Below, one piece after another: positions 25,063-32,437 of a stretch of DNA of 43,902 nucleotides (position 1 is the first letter of the stretch; each line of letters opens with the position of its first letter). The notes under the pieces are model-generated. The model had not been told where the DNA came from, did no database searches, and was given only the letters and a program-made list of their open reading frames with translations. The position numbers were made by a program, and so were the translations under genes. The stretch covers positions 1-43,902 of the forward strand of contig CAZDXN010000006.1 in assembly GCA_964509695.1 (NCBI GenBank), written 5' to 3'. Origin of the DNA: 2-01-FULL-50-23 sp964509695 (GTDB lineage Bacteria; Patescibacteriota; Microgenomatia; UBA1400; MFAQ01).

Positions 25063-25188
25063 ATGTTCGTATTGGGGATCGCCCTCATTCTCCCGCTACT
25101 ATTCGGGACATGGGCCTGGTGGATGATGGGTAGAGAAATACCCGATCTTCCGCTAACCTGCCCCGTTTGTGGCAAACCGCAAAAGTAG
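25063..25188 (+). CDS. Tiny membrane protein with CPVC motif
   Basis: 41 aa; ATG after AAGGAGG. One membrane helix (about 4-22) with WAWWMMG at its end, then a short cytoplasmic tail carrying CPVCGKPQK, half of a zinc knuckle. Two copies could share a metal between them. It follows the Met-rich protein by 35 bp and ends just before a strong terminator. Too short for family assignment. Confidence 0.55.
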   Translation: MFVLGIALILPLLFGTWAWWMMGREIPDLPLTCPVCGKPQK

Positions 25189-25210
25189 GCGCGCCCACCG
25201 CGCCCACCTA

Positions 25211-25244
25211 CCCGTGGGGGAGTTTCTCCCCCACGGGTTTTTTT
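25211..25244 (+). terminator. Strong intrinsic terminator
   Basis: Perfect 12-bp stem CCCGTGGGGGAG/CTCCCCCACGGG with a TTT loop and seven T's. It is nearly the same as the terminator at 26164-26200. Confidence 0.92.
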
Positions 25245-25396
25245 ATTATTGTCATTGTCCTGCGAAGCAGGATCTGGCTTTGCCAGACGACCAGTTCCGG
25301 CGTGGCAATCCAGTGTCATTCCCGACCCGATCGGGAATCTATACAAATAAATTTTCCTACTTCCAATCTATCCAATTAGCCCAATTTGACCAATCG
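25245..25396 (+). repeat. Dispersed repeats and 9-bp array
   Basis: The stretch without a gene (25189-25546) holds, after the terminator, a GCGAAGCAGGATCTGGC / TTTGCCAGACG element (related to 26922-26953), a GTCATTCCCG...CGGGAATCTAT hairpin (25315-25342; related to 39435) and four 9-bp CCAAT units (25361-25396). Confidence 0.65.
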
Positions 25397-25405
25397 TGCT
25401 ACAAT
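25397..25405 (+). promoter_or_regulatory. Extended -10 of second small-protein unit
   Basis: TGCTACAAT, in exact 9-bp phase with the CCAAT array before it. Downstream sequence is similar to that after 24682 (CCCNTANGTTAT...), so the two promoters look related by duplication. Confidence 0.6.
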
Positions 25406-25454
25406 ATCCCATAAGTTATTGGTAGCTCTTTAAAACAACCACCCACCCCTCGTC

Positions 25455-25496
25455 GAGCGCCAGTTGGCCCCGTTTCTTCGGGCCCAACTTGCGCTC
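25455..25496 (+). promoter_or_regulatory. Leader hairpin
   Basis: GAGCGC/GCGCTC, AGTTGG/CCAACT and CCCG/CGGG stack with two single mismatches into a long stem with a 6-nt loop, about 40 nt before the ribosome binding site of the next gene. No T tract, so it is not a terminator. Confidence 0.6.
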
Positions 25497-25546
25497 CGAT
25501 GAGCACCCGTGAAACCAGAATTTTTCAGAAAAAATTGGAGGAAAGA

Positions 25547-25768
25547 ATGGATAAGTATGATCGCTGGACGGCCATCACGGCCATCACAATTTTCGTGTTG
25601 GCCGCCTTCGGTTTCGCCGTCATCGGCGGCCAGGGCGCCATTACATCGCTCATGGCAGTCGAAGGCTCGAGGACAATCGTTCTCATCACCATGGCCCTTT
25701 TTGCCCTCGTTCTGATCTTTGTCGGGGCAGTCAAGGTCTTGATGAACAGACCGCCATCGCGCCACTAA
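25547..25768 (+). CDS. Small two-helix membrane protein
   Basis: 73 aa from the ATG at 25547, 5 nt after GGAGG (25537-25541). Two hydrophobic helices (about 8-28 and 40-62) with a short loop and a basic end. Not recognised. First gene of the second small-protein unit; an in-frame upstream ATG at 25499 lacks a ribosome binding site. Confidence 0.6.
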   Translation: MDKYDRWTAITAITIFVLAAFGFAVIGGQGAITSLMAVEGSRTIVLITMALFALVLIFVGAVKVLMNRPPSRH

Positions 25769-25829
25769 AACCGTTTTTTCAAACATCGTCCTCGCAAAAG
25801 CGGGTATCCACACAAACTTGGAGGAAAAA

Positions 25830-26138
25830 ATGAAAAAAACTAATGAAAGTTGGCTGGTAGCCTGGCTGGCATCCGGGATCATCGCCTTGGCAATTTTGGC
25901 AATTGTCCTGATCGACAATTTCCACGGGGCAAAACGGCCCCCCCTCCCAGCGTCGGAGGAAGTTTTCTTGTGGAAATCCGCCTTCATCGCCTTCGTTGCG
26001 GCATTGGCGGCCTGGGTGTATCGCGCCCAGAAAAAGAAAATTCCCCCGACTCCACAAAATAATAACTGCCCGAATTGCGGGCAGTCAGTCCATCCATCTG
26101 TCACGGACTGCCCGAGTTGCGGCGCCAATCTCTACTAG
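25830..26138 (+). CDS. Membrane protein with C-terminal zinc ribbon
   Basis: 102 aa from the ATG at 25830, 5 nt after GGAGG. Two hydrophobic segments (about 10-28 and 46-66) precede a basic linker and a complete zinc ribbon, CPNC...CPSC, at the C-terminus. The ribbon would face the cytoplasm if the helices form a hairpin. Paired with the 73-aa protein; the first unit shows the same order of membrane protein then membrane protein with a Cys motif. Confidence 0.65.
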   Translation: MKKTNESWLVAWLASGIIALAILAIVLIDNFHGAKRPPLPASEEVFLWKSAFIAFVAALAAWVYRAQKKKIPPTPQNNNCPNCGQSVHPSVTDCPSCGANLY

Positions 26139-26163
26139 GCGCGTCGCCCTCGCACTAAACCCA

Positions 26164-26200
26164 CCCGTGGGGGAGAGTCCTCTCTTCCCCGCGGGTTTTT
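26164..26200 (+). terminator. Intrinsic terminator of second unit
   Basis: CCCGTGGGG and GAGAG pair with CTCT and CCCCGCGGG, followed by TTTTT. Near copy of 25211-25244. Confidence 0.9.
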
Positions 26201-26202
26201 AT

Positions 26203-26230
26203 TTGATATAATTACATCAATTGATATAAT
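26203..26230 (+). promoter_or_regulatory. Toxin-antitoxin promoter/operator
   Basis: TTGATATAAT occurs twice 18 bp apart. The first copy offers a -35-like TTGATA and the second the -10 TATAAT, 6 nt before the ATG. TTGAT and ATCAA (26203-26220) form an inverted repeat, a likely operator for autorepression by the antitoxin. Confidence 0.55.
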
Positions 26231-26236
26231 GAACCC

Positions 26237-26512
26237 ATGTTAAAAATAACTTATTCTGACGCGATGGAGGTTAGGAGAAATTTTGGAGCCATACTGGACA
26301 AAACGGTATATTTGCGAAAATTTACCATGGTCAAAAGAGCCGGAAAAAACATGGCCGCCATAGTCCCCGCCGATGTGTTGGTTGGTTTGCAAAAATACGG
26401 CCAGAAGCTCATGGAAAAAATTACCACCACGGCAAAAAGAAGCAATTTAGAATACGATGATGCAATAAACTTGGCCAACAAGGCTAAGAGATTTTCGCGA
26501 AAAAATGCCTAA
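26237..26512 (+). CDS. Phd/YefM-like antitoxin
   Basis: 91 aa. The N-terminal half (ITYSDAMEVRRNFGAILDKT, then a short strand and AIVPADVLVGL) fits the Phd/YefM DNA-binding fold. The C-terminal half would wrap the toxin. It overlaps the PIN gene by 8 bp, the usual antitoxin-first arrangement. It probably represses its own promoter through the TTGAT repeats. Confidence 0.7.
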   Translation: MLKITYSDAMEVRRNFGAILDKTVYLRKFTMVKRAGKNMAAIVPADVLVGLQKYGQKLMEKITTTAKRSNLEYDDAINLANKAKRFSRKNA

Positions 26513-26918
26513 GGTCGTTTTGAACTCCAACATTTTTATTTCATTTCTTATTTCTCACCAGCCGCCAATCTCGACGATTTTAGATTTATGGGCTAAGGGA
26601 GAATTAGTGGTTTACTACAGTGCCGAGATCTTAGAGGAGTTGGAAACAGCCTTGAAATATCCAAAAATTCGCGAATTGGTATCCGGTTTGGAGGCCGAGT
26701 CTTTAATAGATGCTGTCAAAATCATGGGAATCTTGGTAGTTCCAACCAAAAAAATAGAAATTTGCAGAGACAAAAAAGACAATAAATATCTGGAAGTTAG
26801 TTTAGAATCGGCCAGTAAATTTTTGATATCCGGGGATAAAGATCTTCTGGCTCTAGGGAAGTTTGAAAACACCAGTATAGTCAGCCCCCGTGTCTTTGTT
26901 TCACTCCTTCACCAATAA
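26505..26918 (+). CDS. PIN-domain toxin homologue, Asp1 missing
   Basis: 137 aa. PIN-family ribonuclease fold of the putative toxin group: VVLNSNIFISFL, EILEELETALKYPKI, CRDKKDNKYLEVSLES and LISGDKDLL. The first catalytic residue, Asp in the usual DTN, is Asn7 here (NSN). The other acidic positions are kept. Loss of this Asp would be expected to reduce or abolish RNase activity. AT-rich accessory pair between the small-protein units and fusA. Confidence 0.8.
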   Translation: MPKVVLNSNIFISFLISHQPPISTILDLWAKGELVVYYSAEILEELETALKYPKIRELVSGLEAESLIDAVKIMGILVVPTKKIEICRDKKDNKYLEVSLESASKFLISGDKDLLALGKFENTSIVSPRVFVSLLHQ

Positions 26919-26921
26919 GTC

Positions 26922-26974
26922 TCTCGCGAAGCGAGATCTGGCTCCGCCAGACAATTGCCCAATTTGTCCAATCG
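26922..26974 (+). repeat. Dispersed repeats before fusA
   Basis: Holds TCGCGAAGCGA and TCTGGCTCCGCCAGA palindromes (related to 25260-25290), then two 9-bp CCAAT units (26957-26974). Confidence 0.6.
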
Positions 26975-27003
26975 TCAGGGTGGTTTTTTTATGGCCAAAA
27001 ATG

Positions 27004-27012
27004 TGTTAAAAT
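27004..27012 (+). promoter_or_regulatory. fusA promoter, extended -10
   Basis: TGTTAAAAT; a start near 27019 leaves a leader of about 115 nt. Confidence 0.5.
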
Positions 27013-27023
27013 TCAGCTTGCTG

Positions 27024-27080
27024 TCCGCCTTTGGCGGAAGCCTCGCTAAGGAGTTATCCCGCCGGAGCGGGATTTTCTTT
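27024..27080 (+). promoter_or_regulatory. fusA leader with terminator-like hairpin
   Basis: TCCGCC/GGCGGA hairpin (27024-27038), then ATCCCGC/GCGGGAT with a 4-nt loop and TTTTCTTT (27056-27080). The second has the form of an intrinsic terminator inside the leader, so attenuation is possible. A 7-bp array (27101-27128) follows. An open frame over 26955-27149 is not convincing. Confidence 0.5.
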
Positions 27081-27100
27081 GCTAGTTATTTATTGCCGTC

Positions 27101-27132
27101 AACTGTTAACTGCCAACTGAAAACTGTAAAAC
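27101..27132 (+). repeat. 7-bp tandem repeat before fusA
   Basis: AACTGTT, AACTGCC, AACTGAA and AACTGTA in register, then AAAC and the ATG, which completes a fifth unit. Confidence 0.65.
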
Positions 27133-29268
27133 ATGGCCACTGCGACTAATCAGAAAAAAATACCCTTAAACCGAGTTCGAAACATCGGTATCATTGCCCA
27201 TATTGACGCGGGCAAGACCACCACTTCCGAGCGGATCCTCTTCTATACCGGCCAAACCTATAAGATCGGTGACATTGACGAAGGGAATACAGTCATGGAC
27301 TGGATGGACCAAGAACGCGAGCGGGGCATCACCATCGTCTCTGCCGCCGTCACCACTTTCTGGACCCCCGTCCTTGCCGATTCTTTTTACAAAGACGAAC
27401 ATCGTTTCAACATTATCGACACTCCGGGTCACGTCGACTTTACCGCCGAGGTCGAGCGCTCTCTTCGTGTCCTCGATGGGGGCGTCATCGTTCTTGATGC
27501 CGGCTCTGGGGTTCAGTCTCAGACCGAAACCGTCTGGCGTCAGGCTGACAAGTATCACGTTCCTCGCATCGCTTTCGTGAACAAAATGGACGTCCTCGGT
27601 GCCGATTTTATGAATACCATCAAAGAAGTTCACGAGAAACTGGGTGCCAAGACCGCCGTCATGGCCCTCCCCATCGGCGTCGAAAATACCTTCAAAGGCA
27701 TCGTCCTCCTCCTCGAGCGCAAAGCAATTGTTTGGCAAGGTGATGAAACCGGCGCCAAATATGTAGTCTCCGACGAAATTCCGGCTGACATGAAAGACGA
27801 AGTTGAATCCGCCCGCGCCAAGTTGGTCGAAGCCATCGCTGAGACCGACGACAATCTCATTGGCGATTTCTTGGACGGCAAAGAAATTTCTACTCCAGAC
27901 CTCAAAGCCGCTCTTCGCCGTGCCACCTGCACCAACGCTATCGTTCCCGTCTTTCCCGGCTCCTCCCTCAGGAACAAAGGCGTCCAGCCTCTCCTCGACG
28001 CCGTCGTCGATTTCCTTCCCTCGCCCCTAGACCGTGGCACCGTCACCGGCATCAATCCCGATACCAACGCCGAGGAGGTCCGAAAACCCGACGTCAACGA
28101 ACCCTTTTCTGGTCTATCTTTCAAGATTCAGACAGACTCTCACGTCGGCCGTCTCACTTTTGTCCGTGTCTATTCCGGCACCCTGAAGCAGGGTTCTTTT
28201 ATCTACAATCCCGGCAAACACGAGCGTGAACGCATCGGCCGTCTTCTTCTCATGCATAGCAACGACCGCGAAGAGATCGAGTCCGCCAGCGCCGGAGAAA
28301 TTGTCGCCGTTATCGGCCTCAAATCAACCAAAACCGGAGACACCCTTTGTGATGAGACCAAGCCCATCGTTCTGGAATCCATCACTTTCCCAGAGCCGGT
28401 CATCTCCCTCGCCATTGAACCGAAGACCAAAGCTGACCAAGAGAAGCTTGGTCTAGCGCTGAACAAACTGGGCGACGAGGACCCGACCTTCCAAATTCGA
28501 ACCGATCACGAAACCGGCCAGACTGTCATCTCCGGCATGGGTGAGCTTCACCTCGAGGTTTTGGTCGAGCGACTCCGCCGCGAGTTCAAGGTCGACGCTT
28601 CCACCGGCACTCCTCAAGTCGCCTACCGTGAAACCATCACCAAAGAAGCTTCCGGCGAAGGCAAATATATTCGTCAATCCGGTGGCCGCGGTCAATACGG
28701 TCACTGTGTCCTCATTGTTCGGCCCAAGACTCGTGGTGAAGGCTATCTTTTCAACAACAAAATCGTCGGTGGTGTCATTCCCAAAGAGTTTATCGCCCCG
28801 ATCGAAAAAGGTGTTCGTGAGTGTCTGGCCAACGGCATCATTGCCGGCTTCCCCCTCGTCGATATCGAGGTCGACGTCGTCGACGGCAGTTTCCACGAAG
28901 TCGACTCTTCCGAGATGTCCTTCAAGATCGCCGGCTCAATGGCTGTCCAAGACGCCGTCAAGCAGGCCAAGCCAGTTATCCTCGAGCCGGTCATGAAAGT
29001 CGAGGTCACTACCCCCGAAGAGTACTTGGGTGATATAATAGGCGATATCAGTAGCCGTCGCGCCCAGATTCAGGGTACGATTCAGAGAGGTAACGCTCGC
29101 GTTGTTGTTGCGAATGTGCCACTTTCCGAAATGGGATCCTACGCCACTGTCATTCGCTCGTTGACCGCGGGCCGTGCCAGCTACTACATGGAACCTAGCC
29201 ACTACGAGGTTCTACCTGATAGTTTGGCCAGCAAGCTATTGAAGGTCAACCAACAACCAACCAAGTAA
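27133..29268 (+). CDS. fusA: Elongation factor G
   Basis: 711 aa translocase GTPase. G1 AHIDAGKTT, switch I RERGIT, G3 DTPGHVDF and G4 NKMD; domains II-V follow (GRGQYGHC, FHEVDSSEMSFKIAGS). Full length with no insertion. It is transcribed from its own region after the accessory block rather than directly behind rpsG. There is no Shine-Dalgarno site; the spacer is a heptamer array. Confidence 0.97.
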   Translation: MATATNQKKIPLNRVRNIGIIAHIDAGKTTTSERILFYTGQTYKIGDIDEGNTVMDWMDQERERGITIVSAAVTTFWTPVLADSFYKDEHRFNIIDTPGHVDFTAEVERSLRVLDGGVIVLDAGSGVQSQTETVWRQADKYHVPRIAFVNKMDVLGADFMNTIKEVHEKLGAKTAVMALPIGVENTFKGIVLLLERKAIVWQGDETGAKYVVSDEIPADMKDEVESARAKLVEAIAETDDNLIGDFLDGKEISTPDLKAALRRATCTNAIVPVFPGSSLRNKGVQPLLDAVVDFLPSPLDRGTVTGINPDTNAEEVRKPDVNEPFSGLSFKIQTDSHVGRLTFVRVYSGTLKQGSFIYNPGKHERERIGRLLLMHSNDREEIESASAGEIVAVIGLKSTKTGDTLCDETKPIVLESITFPEPVISLAIEPKTKADQEKLGLALNKLGDEDPTFQIRTDHETGQTVISGMGELHLEVLVERLRREFKVDASTGTPQVAYRETITKEASGEGKYIRQSGGRGQYGHCVLIVRPKTRGEGYLFNNKIVGGVIPKEFIAPIEKGVRECLANGIIAGFPLVDIEVDVVDGSFHEVDSSEMSFKIAGSMAVQDAVKQAKPVILEPVMKVEVTTPEEYLGDIIGDISSRRAQIQGTIQRGNARVVVANVPLSEMGSYATVIRSLTAGRASYYMEPSHYEVLPDSLASKLLKVNQQPTK

Positions 29269-29316
29269 TTGAAAATTGTAAATTGGAAATTGAAAATTAG
29301 TAATTAAATAATTTAT
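29268..29316 (+). repeat. 7-bp tandem repeat, fusA-tuf junction
   Basis: Seven ATTGAAA-type heptamers begin at the last base of the fusA stop codon and run to 4 nt before the tuf ATG. Confidence 0.65.
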
Positions 29317-29320
29317 ACAT

Positions 29321-30496
29321 ATGGCAGCTTTTAACCGCTCCAAACCTCATCTCAACATTGGTACTATCGGCCATGTTGACCACGGTAAGACCACTCTTAC
29401 CGCCGCCATTACCAATACTCTTGCTGCCAAAGGCTTAGCCACAGCCATGGCCTTCGACCAGATCGATGCTTCTCCAGAAGAGAAAGCTCGTGGCGTTACG
29501 ATTCAAATCAGTCACGTTCCTTACGAGACCAGCAAAAGGCATTACGCCCACATCGACTGTCCCGGTCACAAGGATTACATCAAGAACATGATCACCGGAG
29601 CCGCCCAGATGGACGGCGCTATTTTGGTGGTCGCTGCTACCGATGGCCCCATGCCCCAGACCAACGAGCACTTACTTCTGGCCCATCAGGTCAACGTTCC
29701 CAGATTGGTTGTGGCTCTAAACAAATGCGATGCCGTCTCTGATCCGGAGATCATCGAATTAGTCGAAATGGAGATTCGCGAGAAACTGAAGAAATACGGC
29801 TTTGAGGAAAATACTCCCATCGTTCGCGTCTCCGCTCTGAAGGCTCTCGAAGGCGACAAAGACGCCCAAGATGGCATCATGAAGCTGATGGACACCGTTG
29901 ATGAGTGGATTCCTACTCCCGTTCGCGATCTCGACAAGCCCTTCCTCATGCCCGTCGAAGACGTTTTCTCGATCAAGGGTCGTGGCACCGTTGTCACTGG
30001 CCGTATTGAGACAGGTGTCGTCAAGGTCGGCGAAGAAATCGAAATCGTCGGTATCCGAGACACTAGGAAGAGTATCGTCACCGGAGTTGAAATGTTCCAC
30101 CAGAGTCTCGACCAAGGTCAGGCTGGTGACAATGCCGGCATCCTGCTCCGCGGTATCGAAAAAGCCGACGTCATCCGCGGCCAAGTCTTGGCCAAACCGG
30201 GTTCTGTCAAACCTCACAAGAAGTTTTCGGCAGAGATCTACGTTCTTGGAAAAGATGAAGGAGGACGACACACCCCCATTTTCACCGGTTACAAGCCTCA
30301 ATTCTACTTCCGGACTACCGACGTTACCGGCGAATTGAAGCTTCCCGAGGGCGTTGAGATGATTATGCCCGGTGACAATGCCAAAATCACCGTCGAGCTG
30401 ATTACTCCCGTCGCCATGGACAAGGGTCTCCGCTTCGCCATCCGTGAAGGTGGTCAGACTGTTGGCGCTGGTTCTATTATTGAAGTTCTTGAATAA
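29321..30496 (+). CDS. tuf: Elongation factor Tu
   Basis: 391 aa; brings aminoacyl-tRNA to the ribosome. G1 GHVDHGKT, G3 DCPGHKDY with catalytic His83, G4 NKCD. The residue after the His is Lys where bacterial EF-Tu normally has Ala (PGHADY); EF-1A has a basic residue there. Domains 2 and 3 are complete (GRGTVVTGRIE, HTPIFTGYKPQFYFRTTDVTG). Only one tuf is seen, at the head of the S10 operon. Confidence 0.97.
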   Translation: MAAFNRSKPHLNIGTIGHVDHGKTTLTAAITNTLAAKGLATAMAFDQIDASPEEKARGVTIQISHVPYETSKRHYAHIDCPGHKDYIKNMITGAAQMDGAILVVAATDGPMPQTNEHLLLAHQVNVPRLVVALNKCDAVSDPEIIELVEMEIREKLKKYGFEENTPIVRVSALKALEGDKDAQDGIMKLMDTVDEWIPTPVRDLDKPFLMPVEDVFSIKGRGTVVTGRIETGVVKVGEEIEIVGIRDTRKSIVTGVEMFHQSLDQGQAGDNAGILLRGIEKADVIRGQVLAKPGSVKPHKKFSAEIYVLGKDEGGRHTPIFTGYKPQFYFRTTDVTGELKLPEGVEMIMPGDNAKITVELITPVAMDKGLRFAIREGGQTVGAGSIIEVLE

Positions 30497-30506
30497 CTAA
30501 AGGCAT

Positions 30507-30818
30507 ATGGCCGCCCAACCACGCATCCGCATCAAACTCAAGTCCTTCGACCATCGAGTCATTGATGAGGCTGCCAACAAGATCATCCGGACCGCTCTTG
30601 CTGCTGGGGCCCAGGTGGTTGGCCCAGTGCCCTTGCCAACGAAGAAGAAATCCATCGTGGTGACGATTAGTCCCCACACCGACAAAAATGCCCGTGAGCA
30701 CTTCAAGATTTTGACTCACAAGCGTCTAATCGATATCGTCAGTCCGACGAACAAAACCATCGACTCACTCCAACATCTAGATCTCCCCGCCGGAGTCGGA
30801 ATAGAAATCAAAATGTAG
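30507..30818 (+). CDS. rpsJ: Ribosomal protein uS10
   Basis: 103 aa. IRIKLKSFDHRVID and GPVPLPTKK are typical; the long loop reaches the 30S head, and the protein also acts as NusE in antitermination. It starts 10 bp after tuf with a weak AAAGG upstream, so tuf and the ribosomal genes probably share a transcript. Confidence 0.95.
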   Translation: MAAQPRIRIKLKSFDHRVIDEAANKIIRTALAAGAQVVGPVPLPTKKKSIVVTISPHTDKNAREHFKILTHKRLIDIVSPTNKTIDSLQHLDLPAGVGIEIKM

Positions 30819-30850
30819 CTCTGCCCAGATGCTAAACACACAATACAAAA

Positions 30851-31501
30851 ATGCTAAACCAAATCTACGCTATCAAACAACGCATGAGCCAGGAATTTCT
30901 GGCCGGTTTACGCGTGCCCGTGACCTCACTTCTTGTTCCCGAACATCAGGTCGTTGGTGAGAAAACCGCCGATCGAGACGGCTATCGTTCCCTTATTATC
31001 GCTCTTGGTCAGGCCAAAAAAATGACCACCAAAAAATCCCTCTTGGGCTTTCTTAAGAGTAAAGACCTCGCCTTCACTCCTAAGAGAATCAAAGAAATCA
31101 AGCCTAAAACAGAGGAGACTGCATCCGGAAAACTAGAGATCGAAACCCTCATTACTCCGAACTCCCTCATCACCGTCAGTGCCAAGTCCAAAGGCAAGGG
31201 TTTTGCCGGAGTTATGAAACGTTGGAACTTCCGCGGTGGCCCTCGAACTCACGGACAATCTGACCGCCAACGCACCCCCGGTTCCATTGGCCGAGGCACC
31301 ACTCCGGGACGAATTCTGCCCGGCAAGAAAATGCCCGGTCGTATGGGTGGAGCCAATATCAGCACCAAGAATCTCACCGTCATTGCCTATGATCCCGCTA
31401 CCAGGATCCTCAAGGTCAAGGGAGCTGTTCCCGGAGCCATCAACGCCTTCGTCACCATCAAAATAACTCATCTAGCCAAATCAGACCAATTAGCCCAATA
31501 A
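30851..31501 (+). CDS. rplC: Ribosomal protein uL3
   Basis: 216 aa 50S assembly protein. The SAKSKGKGFAGVMKRWNF loop and the GRMGG block near 160 are characteristic. The N-terminus is slightly variable. Its last residues (LAKSDQLAQ) and stop codon are encoded by 9-bp repeat units, and the same array continues into rplD. No Shine-Dalgarno site in the 32-bp spacer. Confidence 0.94.
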   Translation: MLNQIYAIKQRMSQEFLAGLRVPVTSLLVPEHQVVGEKTADRDGYRSLIIALGQAKKMTTKKSLLGFLKSKDLAFTPKRIKEIKPKTEETASGKLEIETLITPNSLITVSAKSKGKGFAGVMKRWNFRGGPRTHGQSDRQRTPGSIGRGTTPGRILPGKKMPGRMGGANISTKNLTVIAYDPATRILKVKGAVPGAINAFVTIKITHLAKSDQLAQ

Positions 31502-31564
31502 GTCCAATATGACCAATAAATCCACCAAGTCTCATAAGTCCGATTCGTCCCATGCGACCGATTC
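31475..31564 (+). repeat. 9-bp tandem array across rplC-rplD
   Basis: Ten consecutive units of the form GNCCAATNN with point changes. They encode the uL3 C-terminus, give the rplC stop (CAATAA), form the rplD ATG (CAATATGAC) and encode the first ~18 residues of uL4 in another frame. Confidence 0.8.
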
Positions 31565-32159
31565 TTTGGTTCTCGACCCCCGCGTTTTCGCCTATTCCGT
31601 CAACGAAGCCCTTCTATCTCAGGTGATTCACGTTTATCGCGACAACACTCATCAAAACACCAGTAAGGTCAAAGCCCGCGGCGAGCTGACCCGGACCACG
31701 AAGAAAATGTACAAACAAAAAGGCACCGGCAACGCCCGCCACGGTAGCAAAATGTCGCCTACCTTCGTCGGTGGTGGCGTCGCCTTCGGCCCCACCGGTA
31801 TTCAGCCAAATAACCTAAAGATCAACCGCAAGATGAGAGCCGCCGCTCTGGCCGGCATTCTTTCCCACTACGCCAAAGACAAAGCGGTCGAGCTCTTCAA
31901 CGCCCCCGAATTGAAAAAACCAGAAGTCAAGTTGGTTAAATCGCTTCTGGCCAAGCCCGACACCCTTCTCGTCTACGGGAAGGAAGCTCCCGCCTTTGTT
32001 TCTTCTGTTAGGAATCTAGGCAATGTCACCCTTATCGAAGCGGGCAAACTCAACGCCTACACCGTGGTCCAAAGTAAGTACGTCGCCCTTACTCCCTCCG
32101 CCCACGAAGCCCTGGTCGCCCGCATCCTACCTTTACTAAAGACAGCGAAATCCAAATGA
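31509..32159 (+). CDS. rplD: Ribosomal protein uL4
   Basis: 216 aa; lines the peptide exit tunnel. Core motifs: GELTRTTKKMYKQKGTGNAR, FVGGGVAFGP and KMRAAALAGILS. The first ~18 residues (MTNKSTKSHKSDSSHATDS) are low-complexity and come from the 9-bp array, so the ancestral start may have been about residue 20. The stop overlaps rplW by 4 bp. Confidence 0.93.
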   Translation: MTNKSTKSHKSDSSHATDSLVLDPRVFAYSVNEALLSQVIHVYRDNTHQNTSKVKARGELTRTTKKMYKQKGTGNARHGSKMSPTFVGGGVAFGPTGIQPNNLKINRKMRAAALAGILSHYAKDKAVELFNAPELKKPEVKLVKSLLAKPDTLLVYGKEAPAFVSSVRNLGNVTLIEAGKLNAYTVVQSKYVALTPSAHEALVARILPLLKTAKSK

Positions 32160-32428
32160 TTACTAGACCAATCTTTACCGAAAAAAGCCACAGTCTGACC
32201 GCTCTTGATCGTTTTACCTTCAAGGTAGACCGCTCTACTACCAAGACCCAGATCAAAAAAGAAATTGAGTCTCTTTATGGCGTCAACGTTCTTTCAATCA
32301 ATACCGCCAGCGCCAAGAGCCGCACCATTCGCTCAGGCAAGACTGGCAAGAAAGTCACCGAAAAAGGTTACAAGAAAGCCATCGTCAAGCTCAAGTCCGG
32401 TCAAAAAATTAAACTCTTTAATTCCTAA
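32156..32428 (+). CDS. rplW: Ribosomal protein uL23
   Basis: 90 aa at the tunnel exit, docking site for trigger factor and SRP. ITRPIFTEKSHSL, FKVDRSTTKTQIKKEIE and the basic loop GKTGKKVTEKGYKKA are present. Coupled to rplD by ATGA overlap. Confidence 0.94.
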   Translation: MITRPIFTEKSHSLTALDRFTFKVDRSTTKTQIKKEIESLYGVNVLSINTASAKSRTIRSGKTGKKVTEKGYKKAIVKLKSGQKIKLFNS

Positions 32429-32437
32429 AACATCACC

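Noticed and set aside
25499..25546. Upstream ATG extending the 73-aa membrane protein to 89 aa
   Set aside because: GGAGG is placed for the ATG at 25547, and the upstream start has no ribosome binding site and follows directly on the leader hairpin.
26955..27149. 64-aa open frame before fusA
   Set aside because: It crosses a 9-bp array, the fusA promoter, two hairpins and the heptamer spacer and overlaps the fusA start. No homology is apparent, so chance is more likely.
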